64,000 nucleotides of DNA, taken from contig NZ_CP051682.1 of NCBI RefSeq assembly GCF_012849215.1, positions 4,340,001-4,404,000 on the forward strand. Direction: 5' to 3'. This DNA comes from Mucilaginibacter robiniae. Lineage in GTDB: Bacteria > Bacteroidota > Bacteroidia > Sphingobacteriales > Sphingobacteriaceae. Made by a program: the position numbers and the translations under genes. Shown in pieces: positions 8,786-18,600 of this stretch (position 1 is the stretch's first letter; the number at the start of each line of letters is the position of its first letter). The notes beneath the pieces are model-generated. The model saw nothing but the letters and a program-made list of their open reading frames with translations, did not search any database and was not told the origin of the DNA.

Positions 8786-8822
8786 AAAAAAAGGCTGCTA
8801 TGAATAATAGCAGCCTTTTTTT
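8786..8822 (-). terminator. Strong intrinsic terminator after the inositol-phosphate synthase gene
   Basis: A perfect 16-bp inverted repeat has arms AAAAAAAGGCTGCTAT and its complement, a 5-base loop and a T7 tail. It starts 16 bases past the inositol-phosphate synthase stop. It separates the SPT-GNAT-MIPS operon from the DUF5686-led genes. The remaining intergenic part (8531-8785) is AT-rich, and I see no gene in it. Confidence 0.85.
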
Positions 8823-8837
8823 ATGTTGATGTATACT

Positions 8838-10160
8838 TTACAGCAGTTCAACTAAATCTTGATAATAATCAAGGCCCAAATGAGTTATTAAATCTTCGCC
8901 CATCATATGGCGTAATGTATTTTGCAGTTTCATCAACTGTTTGAAAATATCATGTTCTGGACGTAAGCCTGGGGCAGTTTGTGGCGATTTCAGGTAGAAT
9001 GACAACCATTCTTGAATGCCGCTCATGCCAGCACGTTTAGCTAAGTCAACAAATAAAGCTAAATCTAATGCTACGGGTGCTGCTAATATAGAGTCGCGGC
9101 ACAGGAAGTTAACTTTGATTTGCATTTGGTAACCTAACCAGCCGAAAATATCAATATTGTCCCAGCTTTCTTTGTTATCACCATGTGGTGGATAGTAGTT
9201 AATACGAACTTTATGGTATAAGTCACCATACAGTTCAGGATTTTCTTCTGGTTGAAAAATGTCTTCTAACACACTTAGTTTTGAAACCTCTTTGGTTTTA
9301 AAGTTATCCGGATCATCCAGTACTAAGCCATCACGGTTACCCAAAATGTTAGTTGAAAACCAACCTTTTACACCTAAAGCACGTGCTGCTAAGCCAGGAG
9401 CCAAGATAGTTTTCATCAGGGTTTGTCCAGTTTTGAAATCTTTACCAGCTATAGGAGTTTCAGTTTGTTTGGCCAACTCTACTAACGCTGGAATATCAAT
9501 AGTCAGGTTAGGTGCACCATTTACGTATGGAATGCCTAATTTTAATGCGGCATAAGCATACAACATGCTTGGCGAAATACGCTTGTCATCATCCTGTAAA
9601 GCCTGCTCAAATATTTCAATGCTTTGGTGAATGTCTGATTCTTCAAAGTAAACCTCTGTTGAACCACACCACAAAACAACAATACGATCGCAATTTTTTT
9701 CTTCCTGAAAAGTTTCGATGTCTTGCATTAAAGCTTGTGCCATTTCATAACGGGTACCTTCTTTTACGTTTGTACCATCTAAATTTTTAGCATAGCTTTT
9801 ATCGAATGCTGCAGTCATGGGAACAATAGCTTCCAATTCAGCTTTAACCGAGTTTAACAAGCCTGGCTCCAAAACTTTGGCTTTCATGGCCGCATCATAA
9901 ACATTATCGGCATATACGTCCCAACCGCCAAATACTACATCATTCAGGTTAGCCAGAGGCACGAAATCTTTAATTTTAGGATAACGGTTTTCTGTTCTTT
10001 TGCCTAAACGTATGTTGCCCATTTGGGTAAGTGCACCTATAGGTTGAGAAAGGCCCTTATTTACTGCTTCAACACCAGCAATTAAGGTAGTAGCTACTGC
10101 TCCTAAGCCAGGAATCAGTATGCCTAGTTTGCCGTTGGCAGGTTTAACATTGTTTTCCAT
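8838..10160 (-). CDS. myo-Inositol-3-phosphate synthase (MIPS)
   Basis: This 440-residue cytoplasmic enzyme converts glucose-6-phosphate to 1L-myo-inositol-1(3)-phosphate using NAD. It has an N-terminal Rossmann segment (LGILIPGLGAVATTLIAGV, about 12-30). The family hallmarks are NGAPNLTIDIPAL near 215, GKDFKTGQTLMKT near 241 and GWFSTNILGNRDG near 267. The Lys of DFKTGQT and the acidic DGLVLDDPDNFKTKE segment belong to the active-site region. Length matches the bacterial/eukaryotic-like Inos-1-P_synth family. It is third in an operon with serine palmitoyltransferase and the GNAT gene, 66 bases after the latter, and supplies the inositol headgroup precursor. This is one of the firmest assignments in the window. 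Confidence 0.92.
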   Translation of the reverse strand: MENNVKPANGKLGILIPGLGAVATTLIAGVEAVNKGLSQPIGALTQMGNIRLGKRTENRYPKIKDFVPLANLNDVVFGGWDVYADNVYDAAMKAKVLEPGLLNSVKAELEAIVPMTAAFDKSYAKNLDGTNVKEGTRYEMAQALMQDIETFQEEKNCDRIVVLWCGSTEVYFEESDIHQSIEIFEQALQDDDKRISPSMLYAYAALKLGIPYVNGAPNLTIDIPALVELAKQTETPIAGKDFKTGQTLMKTILAPGLAARALGVKGWFSTNILGNRDGLVLDDPDNFKTKEVSKLSVLEDIFQPEENPELYGDLYHKVRINYYPPHGDNKESWDNIDIFGWLGYQMQIKVNFLCRDSILAAPVALDLALFVDLAKRAGMSGIQEWLSFYLKSPQTAPGLRPEHDIFKQLMKLQNTLRHMMGEDLITHLGLDYYQDLVELL

Positions 10161-10226
10161 TTTACTATTTATCGGTTATTTAAAACATTCAGGCTTTGGC
10201 ATTAGGGTTAGTTAATGCTGAAAACC

Positions 10227-11342
10227 TTATATTGATTTTTCGTAAATCCTGTACTTCTTGTAAGGCTCACCATTAATCGCTTGAATAGCATTGTTGATTA
10301 AATCGTTATTTTCAAGCGTCCAAGAGGCTTCGGCATATTTAAGTCCTTTGCGACGGTATTCTTTAATAATAGTTCCGTATAGGCAGGCTTCAATACCCAT
10401 TTTTCGATAACCTTCTACTACGCCCAATATCATGATGCGTATGCCTTGAATTTTGCTTTTACCTAGCAGTAACTTGAAAATGCCAGTTGGCAGTAAGCGA
10501 CCTTTTTTAATTTTTATAAGCACTTGGTTCAGGTCGGGAACAGCTAAACCTACACCTACAACTTTGCCTTCTTGTTCTGCTATAATACAAAAATCAGGAT
10601 CTACCAACATTTTTAAATCTTTGGCTAGGTAGTCAAATTCGGCTTTGGTCATGGGTACAAACAAGGTGTTCTTTTCCCAAGCCGAATTATAAACTTCAGC
10701 AATTTTATCTGCTTCCTGCTTGTAATTCTTCATGTTGATTTTGCGGATAACAATGTTATTGCGTTTTAAGCGCTCTTGTAGCTTATCCAACAATTTCATT
10801 GACCGGTCATCATAGCCTTCTGCACCAAAGCGCCAGGCTATTAAATCAACCTTTTTGTGTAAACCTGCTTTTTCAAGTAGAGCAGGATAGTAAGAGGCAT
10901 TATAGGTCATCATTACCACTGGTGGCGAATCAAAACCTTCAATCAACAAACCTGTGGTTTCGTTTGTTGAGAAGTTCATTGGCCCAATCATGTTGGTTAA
11001 GCCTTTCTGCTTAAGCCATTGGGTAGCAGTTTCAAAAAGTAGTTTAGCTACATCAGCATCATTTATACAGTCAAAAAAACCAAAAAAGCCATCATTGGCT
11101 TCATTGTATTTGTTATGATTGTTGTTTAAAATGGCTGCAATACGACCTGCAATTTTATTATCGTTATAAGCCAAAAAGCATTGAAGTGATGAATGCTCAA
11201 AAAAGGGGTGAGTGGTTAATAAATCGCGTTGGGCGATAAATAACTCGGGCACATAATTTGGATCGTTTTTATACAAATCATGTGGAAAATCTATAAAGGC
11301 GGCAAGTTCTTTTTTAGAACTTACCGCAACTATTTGTGTCAT
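10227..11342 (-). CDS. GNAT-fold acyltransferase, probable bacterial ceramide synthase (bCerS-type)
   Basis: This 371-residue protein has the long GNAT form found beside bacterial serine palmitoyltransferases. N-terminal landmarks are FPHDLYKNDPNYVP (19-32), PFFEHSSLQCFLAY near 46-59 and GFFGFFDCIND near 85-95. A central GPMNFSTNE follows near 140, and the C-terminus holds the acyl-CoA-binding region (MILGVVEGYRKMGIEACLY, then AEASWTLENND). In Caulobacter an adjacent GNAT protein with this N-terminal pattern is the bacterial ceramide synthase that N-acylates the sphingoid intermediate. Here the start overlaps the palmitoyltransferase stop by 4 bases (ATGA), so the two are translationally coupled. 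I infer the same reaction. Generic N-acetyltransferase annotation would miss this. Confidence 0.7.
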   Translation of the reverse strand: MTQIVAVSSKKELAAFIDFPHDLYKNDPNYVPELFIAQRDLLTTHPFFEHSSLQCFLAYNDNKIAGRIAAILNNNHNKYNEANDGFFGFFDCINDADVAKLLFETATQWLKQKGLTNMIGPMNFSTNETTGLLIEGFDSPPVVMMTYNASYYPALLEKAGLHKKVDLIAWRFGAEGYDDRSMKLLDKLQERLKRNNIVIRKINMKNYKQEADKIAEVYNSAWEKNTLFVPMTKAEFDYLAKDLKMLVDPDFCIIAEQEGKVVGVGLAVPDLNQVLIKIKKGRLLPTGIFKLLLGKSKIQGIRIMILGVVEGYRKMGIEACLYGTIIKEYRRKGLKYAEASWTLENNDLINNAIQAINGEPYKKYRIYEKSI

Positions 11343-12544
11343 ATTTTTTCTTTAACGGCGTCAACACCCACTTTCTTAAATACCATTGCCATCTTCTCAA
11401 CAGCTTCTTCAATTTGGCTAAAGGTATGGGTAGCCATTAACGAGAAGCGAATTAGAGTAGAATCTGATGGAACTGCAGGAGAAACTACAGGGTTAACAAA
11501 TATTCCGGCCTCTTGCAGGTATTTGGTAACCAAGAAGGTTTTCTCATTATCACGAATATAAATTGGTAATATAGGGCTTTCAGATGGACCAATATTGAAG
11601 CCTTCTTCCTGCATTAACTTGGTAGCGTAATTAGTATTATCCCATAAGCGATCAATACGTTCAGGTTCAGCCTCAATAATATCTAAAGCTGCAATAACAC
11701 TGGCTACCGTAGCTGGAGGCATACTGGCGCTAAATATAAGCGAACGGGCATGGTGTTTTAGATAATCGATTGTAGCATAATCAGCTGCAATAAATCCACC
11801 TAAGGAAGCTAATGATTTACTGAAAGTACCCATAATCAGGTCAACATCATCAGTTAAACCAAAATGTGAGGCAGTACCAGCTCCTTTTTTACCAATTACA
11901 CCAAAACTGTGTGCATCATCTACCATGATATTGGCACCATACTGATCGGCAAGGTTTACTATTTCAGGTAATTTGGCAATATCGCCTTCCATACTGAAAA
12001 TACCATCAACCGCAATCAATTTTACAGCTTCTTCAGGTAACAAGCTTAGCTTGCGCTGAAGGTCATTCATATCATTATGTGCAAATTTGATTACGCGAGA
12101 AAATGATAAACGGCTACCATCAATAATTGATGCGTGATCGTACTCATCTAATATTAAATAATCATTACGTCCGGTAATAGCAGATAGTACACCCAGATTA
12201 ACCTGAAAACCTGTGCTGAATAATACAGCAGCTTCTTTACCTACATACGCAGCTAAACGATTTTCCAGTTCCACATGGATATCCAGCGTACCATTTAAAA
12301 ACCGAGAACCTGCACAACCAGTACCATATTTATCAATAGCTTTTTTTGACGCTTCTTTAATTTTAGGATGGCTTGTTAAACCTAAATAAGAGTTGGAACC
12401 AAACATCAGTACACGTTTGCCATCAATTATAACTTCAGTATCCTGCCCTGATTCTATTGGCCTGAAATAAGGATATACTCCGTTTTTTCTGGCCTCATCA
12501 GCTGCTGTAAACTGAGCAATCTTATCATGTAGTTTTTTACCCAT
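11339..12544 (-). CDS. spt: Serine palmitoyltransferase
   Basis: This 401-residue PLP-dependent alpha-oxoamine synthase condenses serine with an acyl-CoA to 3-ketosphinganine, the first step of sphingolipid synthesis. Motifs are GSNSYLGLTSHP (49-60), TGCAGSRFLNGT (75-86), VDDAHSFGVIGKKG (208-221) and TFSKSLASLGG (240-250), with Lys243 as the expected Schiff-base lysine. Length and N-terminus match soluble bacterial SPTs of Sphingobacterium rather than 2-amino-3-ketobutyrate CoA ligase or BioF, which have a different N-terminus. It is the first gene of a three-gene operon with the GNAT and inositol-phosphate synthase genes, which supports the sphingolipid role. SPT is the call, with KBL/BioF as the remaining alternative. 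Confidence 0.85.
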   Translation of the reverse strand: MGKKLHDKIAQFTAADEARKNGVYPYFRPIESGQDTEVIIDGKRVLMFGSNSYLGLTSHPKIKEASKKAIDKYGTGCAGSRFLNGTLDIHVELENRLAAYVGKEAAVLFSTGFQVNLGVLSAITGRNDYLILDEYDHASIIDGSRLSFSRVIKFAHNDMNDLQRKLSLLPEEAVKLIAVDGIFSMEGDIAKLPEIVNLADQYGANIMVDDAHSFGVIGKKGAGTASHFGLTDDVDLIMGTFSKSLASLGGFIAADYATIDYLKHHARSLIFSASMPPATVASVIAALDIIEAEPERIDRLWDNTNYATKLMQEEGFNIGPSESPILPIYIRDNEKTFLVTKYLQEAGIFVNPVVSPAVPSDSTLIRFSLMATHTFSQIEEAVEKMAMVFKKVGVDAVKEKI

Positions 12545-12893
12545 GTATTAACTCTGCTTAAAATTTTTGTAAAAATACCATCTAAAACCAAATAACTTAT
12601 ATTTAGTATGTAAATTTTTTAAATACCGGTATTCAGGTTTAATATGTATCTATCCGGCAAATTAATTAAATTATTTGTATATGTAGTATCATCTCAATTT
12701 AAAATATGAAATTTCATAAACAATCTACAAGTTTGAATGTAAAAACAGGTGTCAGTTTAATTCGCTCCTTTATATTATACTTATTGACAAGGATGTGTAT
12801 AAGAAATTTTACAAATTCTTGCACTTTTTCCATCATCAATTTACAAAACTAATATTGGCTATTTGCGTTCTTTGCAAACGCATGTAAGTGCTT
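12545..12893. other. Divergent intergenic region between the sphingolipid and efflux operons
   Basis: About 350 bases of AT-rich DNA lie between two divergent operons, so both promoters should be here. I found no perfect TAnnTTTG box, only near matches close to the TolC start, and no tRNA, repeat or small ORF I can support. Confidence 0.4.
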
Positions 12894-14360
12894 ATGAAAA
12901 AAAAATACTTTCATTATATTTCTATTATAGTAATGTTTCCATTGGGTTTGTTAGCTCAAACTCGTCGAGACACGGTTTCCGAATTACTTACTTTACAGCA
13001 ATGCGTTGATTTCGCATTGCGTAACCAGCCAGCCGTAAAACAGGCTTTAATTGACGAAAGCATTAATGAACGTGATATACGTATTAGCTTGTCGGCCTGG
13101 TTGCCTCAGCTTTCTACTGCTGACAGCTACCAGCGGTATTTTCAACGTGCGGCCACTATTTCATCTACAGGAGTGGGTACTACGGGTAGCACAACCAGTA
13201 CTAGTGGAGGAACTAATACGGGCAATAACGGTGGTACTACCAATAACAATACAGGTACTGGCACTGGCACTGGAACTAATGGTACTACAGGTAATACAAC
13301 AAACTCACAACAACAATCAGTGATTGCTGCAGCACGAAATGTATCAAGTGTTGCTCTTCAAGCTACACAGGTCATCTATAATAATGATGTATTATTGGCA
13401 TCCAGGGCATCAAAGTATTCAAGAGAATATTACCGTCAGAATTCATACAGTGCTCAAATCAATGTAGTAACGGATGTTAGCAAAGCCTTTTTTGATGTAC
13501 TACTATCACAAAAGCAGTTAAATATATTGAATGAAGACATCGCTCGTTTGCAACGGAGTTTAAAGGATGCTTATACTCGTTATCAGGCTGGAGTAGCCGA
13601 TAAAACAGATTATAAACAAGCTACAATTGCTTTAAATAATTCATTAGCATCACGCAAACAAACGCTGGAAGCAGTAAACAGTCGTACGGCTTACCTTAAA
13701 CAAGTAATGGGTTTTACACCTTACCAACGTTTAACTTTAACTTATGATTCGACCAAATTTGAGAAAGAAGCTGTAATTGATACAAACCAGCGTTTGGAAG
13801 TGAATAATCGTATTGAATTTCGTTTGCTGCAAACACAGAAGTCATTACAAAATCTTAACGTTAGCTACTATAAATATGGTTTTTTGCCTTCATTGTCGGC
13901 ATTTGGTACTTACAACCTTATTTATTTTAATGATCGTTTTACGAGTCTTTACAATAATGCCTATCCAACTTCATTGGCAGGCTTGAGTTTGAGTTTGCCA
14001 ATTTTTCAAGGAACTAAGCGCTTGCAAAATTTAAGTAAAGCGCGCTTACAGGTTGAACGTGCCGATTTAGATATTGTTAATGCCCGCAATCAGATCAATA
14101 CTGAATATGTACAGGCTTTGGCCAATTACAAGTCGAACTATTCGGATTATCAATTATTGAAGCAAAACGTGGCTTTAGCTAAAGATGTGTATAATGTAAT
14201 TAGCCTGCAGTATCGGGAAGGTATCAAAGCTTACCTGGATGTATTAAATGCTCAGGCTGATTTGCGAACTTCTGAGCTGAACTATTATAATGCGCTTTTT
14301 CAACTGCTGTCTAGTAAAATTGATTTGCAAAGAGCTTTAGGTACTTTACCAGTTAGATAA
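12894..14360 (+). CDS. TolC-family outer-membrane efflux protein
   Basis: This 488-residue protein has a signal peptide (MKKKYFHYISIIVMFPLGLLAQ) and two OEP repeats forming the TolC channel. LTLQQCVDFALRNQP opens the first repeat. The long helices include VTDVSKAFFDVLLSQKQL, RYQAGVADKTDY, and near the C-terminus QYREGIKAYLDVLNAQADL. I placed the start at the ATG at 12894; a GTG at 12888 is possible but adds nothing. The unusual feature is an insert at about residues 89-141 made almost only of Thr, Gly, Asn and Ser, in the periplasmic or extracellular part of the first repeat. It is the first gene of an RND operon, 7 bases before the adaptor. Confidence 0.9.
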   Translation: MKKKYFHYISIIVMFPLGLLAQTRRDTVSELLTLQQCVDFALRNQPAVKQALIDESINERDIRISLSAWLPQLSTADSYQRYFQRAATISSTGVGTTGSTTSTSGGTNTGNNGGTTNNNTGTGTGTGTNGTTGNTTNSQQQSVIAAARNVSSVALQATQVIYNNDVLLASRASKYSREYYRQNSYSAQINVVTDVSKAFFDVLLSQKQLNILNEDIARLQRSLKDAYTRYQAGVADKTDYKQATIALNNSLASRKQTLEAVNSRTAYLKQVMGFTPYQRLTLTYDSTKFEKEAVIDTNQRLEVNNRIEFRLLQTQKSLQNLNVSYYKYGFLPSLSAFGTYNLIYFNDRFTSLYNNAYPTSLAGLSLSLPIFQGTKRLQNLSKARLQVERADLDIVNARNQINTEYVQALANYKSNYSDYQLLKQNVALAKDVYNVISLQYREGIKAYLDVLNAQADLRTSELNYYNALFQLLSSKIDLQRALGTLPVR

Positions 14361-14367
14361 ATTTAAC

Positions 14368-15582
14368 ATGATAAAATTGAAATATACTTTTTGGGCTGCA
14401 CCTTTATTGGCGCTGACCTGGACAGCATGTAAACACCAAGATAAAAATGCTTCGGCTGCTCCACCACCAACATCGGTAAGTGTTGCAACTGCAGAAGCAG
14501 CCAGCGCTATATACTATAACCAATATCAGGCTACCGTAGTGGCATTAAATAGTGTAGAGCTGCGGGCACAAGTTGCCGGGTTTATTACAGGTATATTCTT
14601 CAAAGAGGGAGAGGTAGTGCCTAAGGGTAAACTTTTATACGAAATTGACCGTCGGAAGTATGAGGCAGCTTACCAGCAGGCCCGGGCTAATTTATCTAGT
14701 GCCCAAGCTAATCTGGTTAAAGCCCAGAAAGATGCCGATCGTTATACCTTTTTGTTAAGGCAAGATGCTGTGGCGCGACAAACTTATGATCAGTCTGTAG
14801 CTGCATTGGCTACTGCCCGCAGTCAGGTTGATGTAGCTCGTGCGGGTGTTACATCTGCACTAACAGATTTGTCTTATTCAGTGATAAAAGCGCCATTTAC
14901 TGGCCGTATTGGTATATCGCAGGTAAAATTAGGCGCGGAAGTTTCAATTGGCTCTACACTGCTAAATACTATTTCCAGTGAAAACCCAATGGGGGTAGAT
15001 ATTGTGGTGAACGAACAGGACATTAACCGATATTATAAATTACAACGACATAGTACTGATTCTACCTTTCGTTTGCAACTCAGCGACGGAATTATGTATA
15101 AGCAAAGAGGAAAAATATTTGCTATTGACCGTGGCGTGAACAACCAAACAGGTACTATTAAAGTGCGAGTAGAATTCTCTAATCCGCGAGATAGTTTAAA
15201 GGATGGTATGAGCGGTGTTTTAAACGTGCTGAACAATGAATCGGGTAGTAGGATACAAATACCATACAAAGCTGTGTCTGAACAGATGGGAGAGTTTTTC
15301 GTGTTTGTTGCGCAAGACACTATCGCTCATCAAATAAAAGTCAAGCTAGGCCCACGTATTAATGATAAAGTTGTGGTGATGAGTGGATTGAATGCAGGGG
15401 AAAAAGTTATTACTGATGGTTTCCAGCGTTTACGTGAAGGCGGACGTATCACGCTCGGTCCACCACCTGCCGCACAGCAAAGCGCTGGTGGCAAGCAAGG
15501 CCGTCAGGATAATGTACAGCAATCATCGGGTAGTAGTCAGTCGGCTGAAAAACCTAATCAAAACCAGCAACAAAGCAAGTAA
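14368..15582 (+). CDS. RND efflux periplasmic adaptor (membrane fusion) lipoprotein
   Basis: This 404-residue adaptor links the inner-membrane RND pump to TolC. A lipoprotein signal ends at LTWTAC, so the protein is probably anchored by Cys21. Barrel-sandwich and alpha-hairpin segments follow: VELRAQVAGFITGIFFKEGEVVPKG near 53-77, then a coiled region of about 90-150, FTGRIGISQVKLGAEVSIG and a beta-barrel domain. The last 35 residues are Gln/Ser/Gly-rich and look disordered. The gene is 7 bases after tolC and 30 before the permease, a standard three-gene order. AcrA/MexA-type assignment is firm; substrates are unknown, and no local regulator is present. Confidence 0.9.
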   Translation: MIKLKYTFWAAPLLALTWTACKHQDKNASAAPPPTSVSVATAEAASAIYYNQYQATVVALNSVELRAQVAGFITGIFFKEGEVVPKGKLLYEIDRRKYEAAYQQARANLSSAQANLVKAQKDADRYTFLLRQDAVARQTYDQSVAALATARSQVDVARAGVTSALTDLSYSVIKAPFTGRIGISQVKLGAEVSIGSTLLNTISSENPMGVDIVVNEQDINRYYKLQRHSTDSTFRLQLSDGIMYKQRGKIFAIDRGVNNQTGTIKVRVEFSNPRDSLKDGMSGVLNVLNNESGSRIQIPYKAVSEQMGEFFVFVAQDTIAHQIKVKLGPRINDKVVVMSGLNAGEKVITDGFQRLREGGRITLGPPPAAQQSAGGKQGRQDNVQQSSGSSQSAEKPNQNQQQSK

Positions 15583-15612
15583 CAGGCAAACAGATATAAA
15601 TTCAACGAAGTA

Positions 15613-18600
15613 ATGATTGCAGACGTTTTTATCAGGAGGCCGGTTACCGCCATTGTTATATCCCTGGTTATTGTTATTGTAGGTATTATAGCCATTGGTA
15701 CGTTACCCATAGGTCAATATCCTGATATTACACCACCAACTGTACAGGTTACGGGTACCTACACCGGCGCTGATGCGTTAACGGTTGAGCAAACTGTAAC
15801 TACTCCTGTAGAAGTACAGGTAAACGGAACACCCGGCATGACTTACCTGCAAAGTAATAGTACCAGTAACGGGCAGATGAGCATGACTGTGAACTTTGAG
15901 GTGGGGACCAATATTGACATTGCAGCGTTGGATGTACAGAATCGGGTGAGTATAGCTCAACCTACTTTGCCGCAAGAAGTGCAGCGTTTAGGCTTAACTG
16001 TACGTAAACGTAATCCTAGTATATTAATGCTGGTGGCTATTTACTCCCCAAAAGGATCGCATGCAGTAACGTTTTTAGATAATTATACCAACATTTTTGT
16101 GCGTGATGCCTTGTTACGATCCAAAGGTGTGGGTGACGTTTTTACGCGGGCTGATGATTTTAGTATGCGTATATGGTTGAAGCCAGACAAATTAGCTTCA
16201 TTTGGCATGACGGCTGCTGATGTAACTGGTGCCTTGCAGGAGCAAAACGTACAGGTAGCTGCTGGTACCGTAGGTGCACCGCCACAAGTAAACGGACAAA
16301 CATTTGAGTACACTGTACTTACACAAGGACGTTTGATTAAGCCAGAAGAGTTTGGTAATATCATTGTACGAACTCAGCCAAATAACGGAGCTATAGTGCA
16401 CCTTCGCGATGTAGCTCGGATAGAGCTAGGAAAATTTAACTATACGGGTAATTCTTTTGTGGATGGTAAGCGTGCATCTTATCTGTTGGTTTACCAGGCA
16501 CCAAACAGTAACGCTTTGGAAACTGCAAATGGTGTATATGCCACTATGGAGCAGTTAAAGAAAAGCTTTCCAGCTGATGTAAATTACGTAGTACCATTTG
16601 AGTCGGTTACTGTAGTAAAGGTATCGGTACATGAAGTAATCGAAACCTTACTGGAAGCTTTAGGTCTGGTAGTAGTTGTAGTGTTTTTGTTTCTGCAAAG
16701 CTGGCGAGCTACCCTTATACCCGTACTAGCTATTCCGGTATCTATTATAGGTGCCTTCATATTCTTTATACCGTTAGGCTTTACAATTAATACACTTACT
16801 TTATTTGGTTTCGTGTTAGCTATTGGTATTGTGGTGGATGATGCAATTGTGGTGGTGGAGGCTGTACAGCATTATATGGACGAAGAAAAAATGTCGCCAC
16901 GTGATGCTACAGAGCATGCTATGCGCGACATATCGGCACCAGTAATTGCTATAGCTTTAATTTTGGCTGCGGTGTTTGTGCCGGTGGGTTTTGTACCAGG
17001 TATAGTAGGGCGCTTGTATCAGCAGTTTGCTATCACCATTGCTATTTCGGTGTTAATATCAGCCTTTGTTGCACTTTCACTTACACCTGCGCTATGTACA
17101 CTATTGCTGAAGCCGCATGATGAATCTAAAAAGTCTAACAATATTCTGGATCGCTTTTTTGCGGCATTCAATAACTGGTTTGGCCGGGTAACAGGCAAAT
17201 ACAGAAATGGAGTTGACCGAAGTATCAAGCATGCTAAGTTGGTTATTGTGATCCTGGTGTGTTTCATTATAGGTACCATATTACTATTTAAAAATAAACC
17301 ATCAGGTTTTATTCCAACTGAAGATGAAGGTCGTATTTACATTACTTATGATTTGCCCGAAGCTTCAGCTACACAAAGAACAGTTAGTGTCTTGAATCAG
17401 ATGATGCATGTGCTGGATAGTATTCCTGCTATTGGCCATTACGCTGCTTTAGGTGGGTTAAATGCTGTAACGTTTGCAAGTAAATCAAACAGTGCTACCA
17501 TATTTGTGCAATTAAAACCTTGGGATGAGCGATCAGATAAAAGTCAGCAGTTATTTTCTGTTGTAGCTACTTTGCAGCAGCGGCTTGCTCGGTTTAAAGA
17601 AGCGAACGTTGTAGTTATTCCACCACCTGCTATTCCGGGTTTGGGTAACACGGCAGGCTTCTCATTTATTTTAGAGGAAAAACAAGCTGGTGGCGATATC
17701 AAGAACTTTGAGCGTGTGCTGCAAAACTTTGTTGGCGAAGTAAATAAGCGCCCTGAAATTTCAAAAGCATTTTCGTTTTTCACTGCACGTACGCCAGCCT
17801 ACAAGCTAGTGGTTGACCGTGAAAAGGCCAAACGCTTAGGAGTTCAGATATCGGATATCAATAATGCTTTGCAAACCTACCTCGGTAGTTCTTATGTAAA
17901 TGATTTTACGATTTATGGTCGTAATTTCAGGGTGGTTGCACAAGCCGATACCAATTACCGCACGAGCATACAAAACCTTGGGCAATACTATGTGCGTAAT
18001 CAGGCAGGTAGTATGGTTCCGCTAAGTACCTTAACCTCATACCAGATTATTGAGAATGCTCCGCTCATATCGCATTATAATCTTTTCCGTTCTGCCGAAA
18101 TTGATGGTAACTCAGCCCCTGGCTATAGTAGTGGTGATGCACTAAAGGCTTTGCAGGAAGTAGCTGCAAAGAGTTTACCAGCTGGTTATGGTTACGAGTT
18201 TTCAGGCCTAAGCCGTGAGGAATTATTATCAGGATCAAAAACCATATACATCTTTGCCTTATCAATTGGCTTTGTTTTCTTGTTCCTGGCTGCATTATAC
18301 GAAAGCTGGTCAGTGCCATTTTCAGTACTACTGGCGGTACCACTAGGTGCATTCGGTGCAATTTTGTTTTTAACATTTTTGCCTAAACTGGATAATAACG
18401 TGTATGCACAAATAGGTTTAATTACCCTGATTGGTCTATCGGCCAAAAACGCTATCCTGATTGTGGAATTTGCCAAAGAACGTTTAGATGGTGGTGGGTA
18501 TGACTTAGAAGATGCAGTACTGGAAGCTGTACGCTTGCGTTTGCGGCCAATCATAATGACATCGCTAGCCTTTATACTGGGTGTATTACCGTTAGTATTT

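Noticed and set aside
11339..12544. 2-Amino-3-ketobutyrate CoA ligase or BioF instead of serine palmitoyltransferase
   Set aside because: Possible by family, but the N-terminus, the coupled ceramide-synthase-like GNAT and the inositol-lipid genes favour SPT.
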